Of a stretch of DNA of 64,000 bases, positions 36,075-44,695 are shown one piece after another. Numbering within the stretch: the stretch's first letter is position 1; the number at the start of each line of letters is the position of its first letter. Both the position numbers and the translations under genes were made by a program. The notes under the pieces were generated by a model. It was not told the DNA's origin, did not search any database, and saw only the letters and a list, made by a program, of their open reading frames with translations. The stretch is from Robinsoniella peoriensis (GTDB lineage Bacteria; Bacillota; Clostridia; Lachnospirales; Lachnospiraceae), in contig NZ_JTGN01000016.1 of the NCBI RefSeq assembly GCF_000797495.1, positions 1-64,000 of the forward strand, given 5' to 3'.

Positions 36075-36917
36075 ATGGACAGTATCAAAGATAAGATGGT
36101 CTTCAAACCGGAGTTTCCTTATCGGATATTCATTTCAAATTCAAGGCAGATGTATTTTCATTCCCATGATTTTCTGGAAATTAATTACGTTATTTCAGGA
36201 ACGGGTTTCTATCTGATTGAAGAAAAAGAATATGAAATATGTGAAGGCGATATTTTTATCATTAATAACCTGGAACGCCATATGGCAGTTCATGACGGGA
36301 GTCTGCAGCTTAAGGTGATTGTGTTTGATCCGGCTTTTTTCTGGGACAAAAATCAGGGATATCAGTTTCTGGAACCTTTTTTCAACCGAAGCCCTAACTT
36401 TACCAACCGGATCAGACCAAGCCAGGAGGGATATATCGGACTTCAGGAGGACCTGGAACATATATGTGATGAATATGCCGGAAAACATACGGGATGGGAG
36501 CTGTTTGTAAAATCCTGGACCCAGCTGTTTCTTGCCAGACTCTACCGATTCTATATAGACAGCTGCCTGGAAGAGGATTTTGGGAAGCGGCACAAGCCGT
36601 TTATCCGGCTGCAGCCCGTTTTGGATTATATCCATGAACACTATATGGAACAGCTGGAGCTGGATGAAATGGCAAAAGTGGCAATGATGAACAAAAGTTA
36701 CCTCTGTTCCTGTTTTAAAAATATTCTTCATATGAGGATATTTGAATATATTGACCAGCTCAGGATTAACCAGGCATGTATGCTGCTGACCACTACAGAG
36801 ATGAATATAACGGAAATTGCAATGAAGACCGGATTTAACAGCGTGTCTTATTTTAACAGGATATTTAAAAAGGTGCAGGGAGTCTCTCCGGGCACTTACC
36901 GGAAAATCCAAATATAG
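36075..36917 (+). CDS. AraC-family transcription regulator with cupin sensor domain
   Basis: The product is 280 residues. The N-terminal cupin (about 20-110) has HSHDFLEINYVISG, typical of sugar-sensing AraC proteins. The C-terminal double helix-turn-helix (about 180-278) ends with the family signature TGFNSVSYFNRIFKKVQGVSPGTY, here split across its last helices. GGGAGAAG lies before the ATG. It lies 133 bases upstream of a UroD-like gene on the same strand and is the obvious candidate regulator for it. Confidence 0.92.
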   Translation: MDSIKDKMVFKPEFPYRIFISNSRQMYFHSHDFLEINYVISGTGFYLIEEKEYEICEGDIFIINNLERHMAVHDGSLQLKVIVFDPAFFWDKNQGYQFLEPFFNRSPNFTNRIRPSQEGYIGLQEDLEHICDEYAGKHTGWELFVKSWTQLFLARLYRFYIDSCLEEDFGKRHKPFIRLQPVLDYIHEHYMEQLELDEMAKVAMMNKSYLCSCFKNILHMRIFEYIDQLRINQACMLLTTTEMNITEIAMKTGFNSVSYFNRIFKKVQGVSPGTYRKIQI

Positions 36918-36995
36918 TGCAAAAAATACTGGATATTGGGCAAGTAATTGGGCTCCTCCGATGATATGATTTGATTATAAATAGCGGAGATAAGG

Positions 36996-37035
36996 AAACC
37001 CCGGAGTTTGACAGAACGGATGGAAACCGGGGTTT
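36996..37035 (+). promoter_or_regulatory. Leader hairpin next to the ribosome site of the UroD-like gene
   Basis: AAACCCCGG (36996-37004) and CCGGGGTTT (37027-37035) form a perfect 9-bp stem with a 22-base loop, ending 2 bases before the GAAGGAGGAG ribosome site. No T-run. Upstream, CTCCG/CGGAG flanks a TATAAA box (36976) that lacks a good -35, as in activator-dependent promoters. Confidence 0.6.
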
Positions 37036-37050
37036 GAAGGAGGAGCAGGT

Positions 37051-38163
37051 ATGCAGTATAAAAAGGATTGGGAAGCCACAAAACAAAGATTTGATGATTA
37101 CTGGAAATGCCAGAATACAGGCAGGCCGATTATGCGTGTAACAGGTATAAAACCGGAATATTATCCGTATTCACTTCCCGCAGCGTTAAAATCAAAGGAT
37201 ATGGAAGATAAATATATGAATGCCCAGGGAATTGTAAACCGCTTCCGTCATTATTGCGAGACGCATGAATTTCTGGGAGAAAGTTTCCCGAATCTGAATG
37301 CTGATTTTGGTCCCGGTTCCATCGCAGGATATCTGGGAAGCGAAATTGTATTTCAGGATAAAACGGTATGGTTTGAGCCATGTGTAGAGGACTGGGAAGA
37401 ATGTAAACCTTTAGTCTTTGACCCGGATAATATATGGTTTAAGAAACATATTGCACTTTTTGATGAATGTAAGAAATTAATCGGAAATGATTTTCCAATT
37501 GCAATTCCGGATCTTATGGAAAATGTAGATGTTCTGGCATCTCTGCGTGGAGCCCAGGAACTGATCTACGATATGATTGACGATGATGAAGAGGTAGTCA
37601 GACGTGTGCAGCAGGTAACCGATGTCTACCAGAAGTACTATGATGCCTTTTATAAATATGCCCAGTATGAAGGAGGCAGTGCATACACGGTATTCCAGAT
37701 ATTCGGAAGCGGAAAAACCCAGAAGCTGCAGTGTGATTATTCTGCTTTGCTCTCTCCGGAATATTTCCGTACCTTTGTATTGGATTCACTGAAACAGGCA
37801 GTTAAGGGAGTGGATAACGTCCTGTATCATCTGGATGGACCGGATGCTATTAAGCATATGGATGCATTGATGGAAGTGGACGGTATCAATGCACTGCAAT
37901 GGACCAGCGGAGACCATGGACCGGACGGAACACTGGAAGAGTGGGATGTGATTTACGATAAAGCAAGGGCGGCCAATAAAGCTCTATGGGTAAAGGTATA
38001 TTCCGGAGAATTTGATGACTGGATCCGCAATACCGAAAGAATTGTTAAGAAATATGGTTCCAAAGGTTTATACCTCTTCTTCAATGATATGCCTCTGGAT
38101 CAGGCGAATCAGTTGATTGCTTATGCGGAGAAAAACTGGAGCGATGTAAAAGGAACATTTTAA
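37051..38163 (+). CDS. Uroporphyrinogen decarboxylase-fold protein, HLDGP type (3 of 3)
   Basis: The product is 370 residues. It belongs to the broad UroD superfamily by overall pattern: LYHLDGPDAIKHMDALMEV in the position of the family's zinc or substrate region, and GINALQWTSGDHGPDG after it. It lacks the His-x-Cys pair seen in the MtaA-like copy at 14182, so metal binding would differ. No haem gene is nearby. It stands as a single gene after an AraC regulator and is closed by a strong terminator. Function unknown; a role in sugar or methyl metabolism is suggested only by context. AGGAGG lies 8 bases before the ATG. Confidence 0.72.
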   Translation: MQYKKDWEATKQRFDDYWKCQNTGRPIMRVTGIKPEYYPYSLPAALKSKDMEDKYMNAQGIVNRFRHYCETHEFLGESFPNLNADFGPGSIAGYLGSEIVFQDKTVWFEPCVEDWEECKPLVFDPDNIWFKKHIALFDECKKLIGNDFPIAIPDLMENVDVLASLRGAQELIYDMIDDDEEVVRRVQQVTDVYQKYYDAFYKYAQYEGGSAYTVFQIFGSGKTQKLQCDYSALLSPEYFRTFVLDSLKQAVKGVDNVLYHLDGPDAIKHMDALMEVDGINALQWTSGDHGPDGTLEEWDVIYDKARAANKALWVKVYSGEFDDWIRNTERIVKKYGSKGLYLFFNDMPLDQANQLIAYAEKNWSDVKGTF

Positions 38164-38198
38164 AACGAACATTATAAAACGAACATTTTAAAATAAAA

Positions 38199-38253
38199 GA
38201 CTGCACCGAAGGATGTTTGATAAATTCAAATTTACTCCGGTGCGTTCTTTTTT
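38199..38253 (+). terminator. Terminator of the UroD-like gene
   Basis: GACTGCACCG pairs imperfectly with CGGTGCGTTC around a loop of about 30 bases, followed by a run of T. It lies just before the convergent response-regulator gene. Confidence 0.7.
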
Positions 38254-38278
38254 ATAAAAATATATACTTCTTATGCAA

Positions 38279-39796
38279 TTAAAGCTTTTTCGCCCGCAAT
38301 TCCCGCCGGTAGGCATTTGGCGGTGCACCGTATCTTCGTTTAAAAAGGCGGTTAAAGTAAGTCTGGCTGGAGAACCCTGCCTTATCCACGATGTCTTTTA
38401 GTTTCATATCTGAATTTTCCAAAAGCCCTGCTGCATACTTCAGACGTTCATCATTCAGGTAGTCGTTAAAATAAAATCCGGTCTGCTGATGAAAGATATT
38501 TCCGAGATAGGATGGGTGCATATTCAGCTTAGCTGCCAGGGTTTTAAGTGAAATATCCTTGTCGGAGAATTCGTGTACGGCATTAATGACTGCATCTACG
38601 CAGGGATAGGATGCAGTCTGCAGCAGCTGCTTCTGGGATAGCACTTCATATCCCGTATGGATAAATGTGTGAAGATAAGAAATCATGTCAGCATTATTTT
38701 GTATTTCCGGCTTAAGGCACTTTAATAATTCAATCATAGAAGCATGTGGCTGCAGATCAGTGCTTGTCTGTGAGGTACACCAGCTTAAAACAGACAGAAT
38801 ACAAGGAATATGTTTGGAAGGATCAAGTGCCTTATCCAACAGACCGGTTACCTGGGAAAGATATTCCTGTTCTGTAATATCGGTGTAGTCCTGCTCAATG
38901 ACGTTTAGAGAAGTAATTGGCAGATCCATATCCTGATAGATAAAGCTGCTCATTTTAGTGTACTGGAGAAACAGATATTTTTTTGCATTCCGGTAGCTGA
39001 TACTGACATCCTCGTAATTGTTAACGGTATTCCCGGTAGAAACAAAAAACGGGAAATTCAGGATTACCCTGGCGTTCTCCAGTTCAGACAACAGACTGTC
39101 AAGGGGAAGCTCTGTGGTGGGACTGCTGATAATACAGACCAGGCGGGACGGTGTCTCAAAATAAAAGTGACTGATATAAGTACCCACAAAAAGGGATAGC
39201 AGATAGTCAAATAAATGGGACATTTTCTCGGTTGTCTGAGAAATGCCCGTATCCGCAGTGAAAATCATCACCGTATAATTATTCAGATACAGGTTTACGC
39301 CAAGCATCTGGGCGCGAGTAATAAATTCGTCTTCGCTGAGAGACCCTTTCACCCAGCTTTCCGTAAAGATACTTCGAAAAGTCAGCATCATGGAACCGTA
39401 AGTATTGGAAAGGGTGGAGCGTTCTTTCAGATGGCTGACAATCCGGCTGATCGATTCTCCCAGTTCATCTGGATTCAGCGGCTTCAACAGATAATTTTCA
39501 GCACCGTGGCGCATAGCAGTCCGGACATACTCAAAGTTATCATAGGCAGAGAGTACTAAAATAGAGATCAGCGAGTTTATTTTACGCACTCTTTGAATCA
39601 ATTCCAGTCCATCCATCTGGGGCATGGATATATCCGTGATCAGCAGATCTACCGGATTGTTCTCCAGATATTCCAAAGCGTGGAGAGGGTTTGTTGTGCT
39701 GCAGCATATTTCAAAATTAAAACCGGTCCAGTCAATGGCCGTTTTCATTCCTTCAATCACAAAAGGTTCATCATCAACAATTAATACCCGATACAT
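38279..39796 (-). CDS. Orphan YesN-type response regulator with AraC domain
   Basis: The product is 505 residues. The receiver domain (about 1-120) has DD near residue 8, the acceptor Asp in LLITDISMPQMDG and the conserved Lys in LLKPL. A middle domain of about 260 residues follows. The C-terminal AraC motifs (about 395-500) include the segments FNDYLNDERLKYAAGLL and GFSSQTYFNRLFKRRYG. No kinase gene is adjacent. The nearest YesM-type kinase in view is at the right edge of the window, beyond the large glycan operon, so the two could be partners flanking it; this is inference. Confidence 0.92.
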   Translation of the reverse strand: MYRVLIVDDEPFVIEGMKTAIDWTGFNFEICCSTTNPLHALEYLENNPVDLLITDISMPQMDGLELIQRVRKINSLISILVLSAYDNFEYVRTAMRHGAENYLLKPLNPDELGESISRIVSHLKERSTLSNTYGSMMLTFRSIFTESWVKGSLSEDEFITRAQMLGVNLYLNNYTVMIFTADTGISQTTEKMSHLFDYLLSLFVGTYISHFYFETPSRLVCIISSPTTELPLDSLLSELENARVILNFPFFVSTGNTVNNYEDVSISYRNAKKYLFLQYTKMSSFIYQDMDLPITSLNVIEQDYTDITEQEYLSQVTGLLDKALDPSKHIPCILSVLSWCTSQTSTDLQPHASMIELLKCLKPEIQNNADMISYLHTFIHTGYEVLSQKQLLQTASYPCVDAVINAVHEFSDKDISLKTLAAKLNMHPSYLGNIFHQQTGFYFNDYLNDERLKYAAGLLENSDMKLKDIVDKAGFSSQTYFNRLFKRRYGAPPNAYRRELRAKKL

Positions 39797-40060
39797 AGCA
39801 GGGCCTCATTTCTTATCATAAGTTTGATGCTGCCGCAAAGGCAGCTGTTTCTATATTTTATACTAGCGGATTGTTTTAAGAAAGTCAAGACTTGAAGAAA
39901 TGTGGATAGAATTTAGACACAAGCCTTCTAAATCAGATGAAAAAAAGCTTTTTAGTAGGAATTGTGTTGAATATATTCTGGCGCTTGAAATTCTGGAAAG
40001 CAAAATATAATATTGCAATACCATCTGCTCAGATATTTGGCAAACACCTGTAAAGTAGAA

Positions 40061-40912
40061 TCATTTCAACTTTCTGGCTTTCCGATAAGCCCTTGGTGAA
40101 GCCCCGTTCACCTTATAAAACAAATCCCCAAAATAATTACTGTTTTCAAAACCACAGCGTGTTGCAATTTCGGTAATAGAATCATTTGTGTGGAGGAGCT
40201 CATAAGAAGCTTTTTGTATGCGGATCTGTGTCAGGTATTCTTTAAAGCCAAAACCGGTAACGGCTTTAAACTTACGGGAAAAGTAGGTAGGGTTTAAATT
40301 GGCTTCTCTGGCGGCATCTTCCAAAGTGATGGACTGCCAGTATGACTGGCTGATGAAGAAGGCGGCTTTGCCTATGGCTTCGTCCTGAGGTGTCAAAGGG
40401 GAAGGGGCAGGCGTATGCTCTTCCTGCTTGAGCCTTGTAAGCTGCACAAGCAGCCGGCACAGGGATTGTGACGTTAACATTGTGGAAAATTCATCCTTTT
40501 GTTCAAATTCCTGAAAAAGATGATTGATTGTCTGCATAATTTCTTCATGACAAAGCTCGGATACATGCAAACAGGGTGTTCCCAGAAAGTTGTCTTTTAT
40601 CAGGTCCGGGAAGGCATCCGTAAGTGCGGAAATATAGCAGGGATCAAACATGATCACAATTCTCTCGTGTGCAGATACCTGGGAATATGTAGTGCGGTGC
40701 AGGAGTCCGGGGGAGATCAGGGCAAAGTCATGGGGGCACATGGCATGTACTGTGTGCTGAATAAAAAATTTCTGTGTGCCGGACAGAAGGTAATAAAGTT
40801 CATAGCAGTCGTGAGAATGGGATTCGGGCATACGGAAACTGCTGTTTCGCCTCAACTGGTTTATAAAAAACAGCGGAGGATCATTTGTGAGTTCTTTATT
40901 GTCTGGATTCAT
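40061..40912 (-). CDS. AraC-family transcription regulator with cupin sensor domain
   Basis: The product is 283 residues. The cupin half has PESHSHDCYELYYLLSGTQKFFI, a typical sugar-sensor pocket. The DNA-binding half (about 180-280) has LEDAAREANLNPTYFSRKFK and a final helix-turn-helix GFENSNYFGDLFYKVNGASP. It lies in its own unit between an orphan response regulator and a MATE gene on the other strand, and may control either the transporter or the downstream glycan operon. The 264-base spacer 39797-40060 contains no gene. Confidence 0.92.
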   Translation of the reverse strand: MNPDNKELTNDPPLFFINQLRRNSSFRMPESHSHDCYELYYLLSGTQKFFIQHTVHAMCPHDFALISPGLLHRTTYSQVSAHERIVIMFDPCYISALTDAFPDLIKDNFLGTPCLHVSELCHEEIMQTINHLFQEFEQKDEFSTMLTSQSLCRLLVQLTRLKQEEHTPAPSPLTPQDEAIGKAAFFISQSYWQSITLEDAAREANLNPTYFSRKFKAVTGFGFKEYLTQIRIQKASYELLHTNDSITEIATRCGFENSNYFGDLFYKVNGASPRAYRKARKLK

Positions 40913-41213
40913 TTCAATATTGCCTTTCCTAAATATATATGATTTGATTATTTTTAATGCTCCCTATTAGAATAACACAAAATATCTGTAATTCAAGCTG
41001 ATCTTCACGAAAAAACAGTAGATATCAATAAGATTTTGCGGTAAAATACAATACAAAATACAGTTCATAAAACAGTTAATGAGACAAGAGCATGAAAAAA
41101 ATTTATGGCACCAGCCTTTGCTGTCCAAAAAAGGTACGCATTTGTGACGCAGCGGATCTTAAGTATTTCGCTGGTACGGGTATTTTTTGACATGTTCTAA
41201 AGGAGCAGACATC
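40913..41213 (+). other. Spacer with possible structured leader of the MATE gene
   Basis: There is no gene here. At 41150-41175 CAGCG and CGCTG form a stem flanked by two GTAC, and GGGTATTTTTTG follows, resembling a terminator just before the MATE ribosome site. A small CAGC/GCTG hairpin precedes it. This could be a cis-acting leader; no known riboswitch class is recognised. Confidence 0.35.
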
Positions 41214-42665
41214 ATGGAAGAGAATAACGCGGGGCTGTCGGCAAAAGATCAGAAGTTTCGGGATTTTACGCTGAACGGGAATATGTGGAAGGTAGTATGG
41301 CAGGTCGCATTGCCGCTATGTGTATATCAGTGTCTGGGTCAGGTATTCGGAGTGCTGGATACCATGATGGCTTCCCATATCAGCTCCAATACGGTATCAG
41401 CAGTGGCCTATCTGGCTCAGATTAATTCTATCATTTCGGCGGTGGGCGGAGGTCTGGCGGTAGGTGCCAGCCTGAAGGTAAGTGAAGCTTATGGTGAGGG
41501 AAAATATGACCTGGTAAAAAAACGGGTCAGTACCCTGTATGCCATGTGCGGTGTTTTATCTGCAAATATACTCCTGCTCATTCCGTTTACCCGGCAGATT
41601 CTGGCTTTTGCGAAAACGCCGCCGGAGCTGATTGCAGAGGGCAATACCTACTTTCAGCTGCAGCTGCTGGCGATGGTTATTATTTTCTTCAACAATGTGT
41701 TTATTGCCATAGAACGTGCCAGGGGCGAAACAAAGCTGATTATGAAAATGAATATTATTGTAATCCTTACCAAGACATCTTTGACCGCCTTGTTTGTTTA
41801 TGTTCTAAAAGGCAGTATCGTTACAATGTCTCTGGCTACGATTATTTCTCAGTCAACTTTAATGGTGATCGGGCTGATCAAGATGAATCGTGAAAAGAAT
41901 GCGTTTGGATTTTCAATACGGTTTGTGTCTTTCAAAAAAAGATTGTCAGGACCTATGATTATACAGTCTGTTCCTCTGGTTGTAGAAAGGGCTTTATTCT
42001 CTATGGGGAAACTGATGGTAAATTCCATGAGTACACTGTATGGTGTTCTTACCGTGGGGGCATTGGGGGTTTCCAATAATCTGGGAGGCTTTGCCGCTGC
42101 ACCGCAAAACGGTTTACAGGAAGGAGCCGCTTCCGTAATCAGTCAGAATATTGGGGCAGGCAAATTTGACCGGGCATTACAGGCGTTTTGGAGTGTCTTG
42201 GTTTATAATTTAATTGCAGGGGCTGCTGCATATGCCATTGCAATGGGATTCTTACAACAGATAAGCGGCATGTTTTCGGAAAATGACCCGGAATTTCAAA
42301 GACTGATTATGAAAATATTCCGGTTTGAAGCTATGGGGTTCGTACCTCTTGGGATTAATTCGGCTGTCATGGCGCTGCTTTATGGTTTGGGGAAAACAAA
42401 AATATCATTGTTAATCAGTATGAGCCGTGTCTTTGTGTTCCGGGTACCGGTTCTATGGTTTCTGCAAAATTTTACGAATCTGGGAAGTGAAAGCGTAGGT
42501 ATCGTAATGATGGTCAGTAATATATCCGTTGCCTTTGTGGCAATTCTGGCTGCTGCAATTGTTATACCGGCTGCAAAGAAAAAATATTGGGGGACACATA
42601 GAGAAAAAAGTAAGCGCTTCCATAATATGGATGTCAAAAATATTAAAAATATGAAAAAAATATAA
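41214..42665 (+). CDS. MATE-family efflux transporter
   Basis: The product is 483 residues with about twelve membrane helices. The N-terminal WKVVWQVALPLCVYQCLGQVFGVLDTMM and the internally repeated second half (RLSGPMIIQSVPLVVERALFSMG) are characteristic of MATE drug/sodium antiporters, which expel cationic compounds. The start is ATG 41214, with AAAGGAGCAG before it; an upstream in-frame ATG at 41187 lacks a ribosome site. It is a single gene between regulators and the glycan operon, on the same strand as the latter. The substrate cannot be inferred. Confidence 0.93.
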   Translation: MEENNAGLSAKDQKFRDFTLNGNMWKVVWQVALPLCVYQCLGQVFGVLDTMMASHISSNTVSAVAYLAQINSIISAVGGGLAVGASLKVSEAYGEGKYDLVKKRVSTLYAMCGVLSANILLLIPFTRQILAFAKTPPELIAEGNTYFQLQLLAMVIIFFNNVFIAIERARGETKLIMKMNIIVILTKTSLTALFVYVLKGSIVTMSLATIISQSTLMVIGLIKMNREKNAFGFSIRFVSFKKRLSGPMIIQSVPLVVERALFSMGKLMVNSMSTLYGVLTVGALGVSNNLGGFAAAPQNGLQEGAASVISQNIGAGKFDRALQAFWSVLVYNLIAGAAAYAIAMGFLQQISGMFSENDPEFQRLIMKIFRFEAMGFVPLGINSAVMALLYGLGKTKISLLISMSRVFVFRVPVLWFLQNFTNLGSESVGIVMMVSNISVAFVAILAAAIVIPAAKKKYWGTHREKSKRFHNMDVKNIKNMKKI

Positions 42666-42801
42666 AAAAAGATGAAATTTGTACAAAAATATTGAATCTC
42701 TACTATATAAAAAATTCTAAAAATCCCTTATACTTTCCTTAACGACGAAGAACAGACGGAAAACACACCGTCTTGAAAAAGATAATCGGGAGGGATATTG
42801 T

Positions 42802-43746
42802 ATGAGGGCTTCTAGTCAAAAAAATGTAAGCACTTCCAAAAAGACATTAAGAAAGCACATCTATGAATATCGATGGATCTATGCACTAGGATTACCGGGG
42901 TTAATTGTTTTATTCCTGTTCTGCTATATGCCGATGAGAGGTCTGTTGATGGCATTTCAGGATTACAATCCACATTTAGGTTTACTCCATAGCAAATGGG
43001 TGGGGATTAAACATTTTGAAGCACTGTTTCAGGACCCCAAATTTTATAACATGTTAAAAAACACTTTGATCATCAGTGGATTAAGCCTTTTGACTTTTCC
43101 GGCGCCAATCTTCCTGGCTTTGATCATGAATGAGGTACGGAATGCGAAGTTTAAAAAGCTCGTACAGACTTCGGTATACCTTCCGCATTTTCTATCCTGG
43201 GCGATCGTAGCCAGTCTGACATTTTTCCTTCTGTCTACAGAACAGGGCCTTGTAAACAAGATTGCGAACCTGCTGGGATATGAATCTACGGCTTATTTAT
43301 TCAGTACCAAATGGATTTATCTGGTTATTGTAATCCAGTCACTCTGGAAAAGCATAGGCTGGGGATCCATCGTATATCTGGCAGCGATTTCCGGAATTGA
43401 CCAGTCACTGTATGAGGCAGCAAAAATGGATGGGGCTAACAAGTTCCAGTGTATGATGAAAATCACACTTCCAAGTATTATGCCTACCGTAGCTGTTATG
43501 TTAATCCTGAGAATGGGAACGATTATCTCCGTAGATTTTGAACAGGTATTCCTGATGAATAACGCGATGGTTAAATCGAAACTGGAAGTATTTGAGGTCT
43601 ACATATATAACAACAGTATTGCCAGCGGAAGTACACAGTACTCTTACACAACCGCAATCGGATTGTTTAAATCTGTAATTAATACGGCACTTGTTATCTT
43701 CACAAACTGGATTACGAACCGCAAAGGTTATGACGGGGTTATGTAA
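42802..43746 (+). CDS. Oligosaccharide ABC transporter permease (LplB type)
   Basis: The product is 314 residues with six predicted helices. The opening YRWIYALGLPGLIVLFLFCY and the EAA loop YEAAKMDGANKFQCMMKITL match the LplB/YteP permeases that import oligosaccharides. GGGAGGG precedes the ATG. It heads a plus-strand operon with its partner permease, a large binding lipoprotein and seven carbohydrate-active genes. The promoter region 42666-42801 has a TATACT box near 42730 but no clear -35 element, suggesting dependence on an AraC or YesN-type activator. Confidence 0.94.
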   Translation: MRASSQKNVSTSKKTLRKHIYEYRWIYALGLPGLIVLFLFCYMPMRGLLMAFQDYNPHLGLLHSKWVGIKHFEALFQDPKFYNMLKNTLIISGLSLLTFPAPIFLALIMNEVRNAKFKKLVQTSVYLPHFLSWAIVASLTFFLLSTEQGLVNKIANLLGYESTAYLFSTKWIYLVIVIQSLWKSIGWGSIVYLAAISGIDQSLYEAAKMDGANKFQCMMKITLPSIMPTVAVMLILRMGTIISVDFEQVFLMNNAMVKSKLEVFEVYIYNNSIASGSTQYSYTTAIGLFKSVINTALVIFTNWITNRKGYDGVM

Positions 43747-43748
43747 AG

Positions 43749-44645
43749 ATGAGGATGGAAAGGAGAGCGAATAAAATGGGTATGAAAGCCAAAGAAAATA
43801 TTTATCAGAGCATTTTGTGGTTAATTCTTATTATTATAGCAGGTACCATGATTCTGCCATTCCTGTATGTTGTAGTATTATCCTTTACAGATTCCACAGC
43901 GTATGTAGCAGGCGAATTTATGTTATGGCCGAAAAAATGGTCTCTGGCGGCATATAAACTGATCTTATCGGGAACAGGATTCCTGAATTCCCTGAAATCA
44001 ACAATATTTATTACAGCAGTTGGAGTACCGCTAAGCGTCTTTTTAAATGCCGGACTGGCATATATGTTGTCAAAGCCCATACCGGGAAGAAGTTTCATCA
44101 ATAAATACGTTATGATTACTATGCTGTTTACGGCTGGTATGGTTCCAAACTTTATGAATATCAATTCATTAGGATTAATAGATAACTATTTTGCATGTAT
44201 CCTGCCGGCAGCATGCGGGGCATGGAGCATCATGGTAATGAGATCTTTCTTCCAGTCATTACCCATTGAACTGGAGGAGGCAGCAAAGATTGACGGATGC
44301 GGACAGCTTCGTATCTTTGGAACCATTGTAGTTCCTCTGTCCAAAGCAATGCTTGCAACCATGACACTGTTTTCCTTTGTAAGTTATTGGAATACATACT
44401 TTAACTCCATTATGTACATGACATCTACAGCGAAGGCTTCTTTACAGGTATATGTGCAGAAAGTTGTACTATCATCCAATATTTCAGATGTCCTGGATGT
44501 GCAGTCAACCGTTCAGAATGCCGTTCCGCAGGAAGTTATGAGAATGGCTGCGGTAGTAGTTGTTGTGTTGCCCGTATTAATTATTTATCCATTCCTGCAG
44601 AAGTATTTTGAGACAGGAATGATGGTAGGAGCAGTCAAAGGTTAA
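43749..44645 (+). CDS. Oligosaccharide ABC transporter permease (LplC/YtcP type)
   Basis: The product is up to 298 residues with six predicted helices and the EAA loop EEAAKIDGCGQLRIFGTIVV; it ends GMMVGAVKG, typical of LplC. It starts 2 bases after the previous gene. A second in-frame ATG at 43776, after GGAAAGGAGAGCG, has the better ribosome site and may be the real start. A 7-bp hairpin (AAAACGC/GCGTTTT, 44645-44661) follows and may separate permease from binding-protein expression. No ATPase is encoded nearby. Confidence 0.93.
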   Translation: MRMERRANKMGMKAKENIYQSILWLILIIIAGTMILPFLYVVVLSFTDSTAYVAGEFMLWPKKWSLAAYKLILSGTGFLNSLKSTIFITAVGVPLSVFLNAGLAYMLSKPIPGRSFINKYVMITMLFTAGMVPNFMNINSLGLIDNYFACILPAACGAWSIMVMRSFFQSLPIELEEAAKIDGCGQLRIFGTIVVPLSKAMLATMTLFSFVSYWNTYFNSIMYMTSTAKASLQVYVQKVVLSSNISDVLDVQSTVQNAVPQEVMRMAAVVVVVLPVLIIYPFLQKYFETGMMVGAVKG

Positions 44646-44661
44646 AAACGCGGAGCGTTTT
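44645..44661 (+). other. Short hairpin between permease and binding-protein genes
   Basis: AAAACGC (44645-44651), loop GGA and GCGTTTT (44655-44661) form a perfect 7-bp stem with no long T-run directly behind it. It sits at the same kind of boundary as the hairpins at 6225 and 16984. Confidence 0.55.
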
Positions 44662-44695
44662 GCATAAAAAGAATATTTTTTAGGAGGAATAAGAT

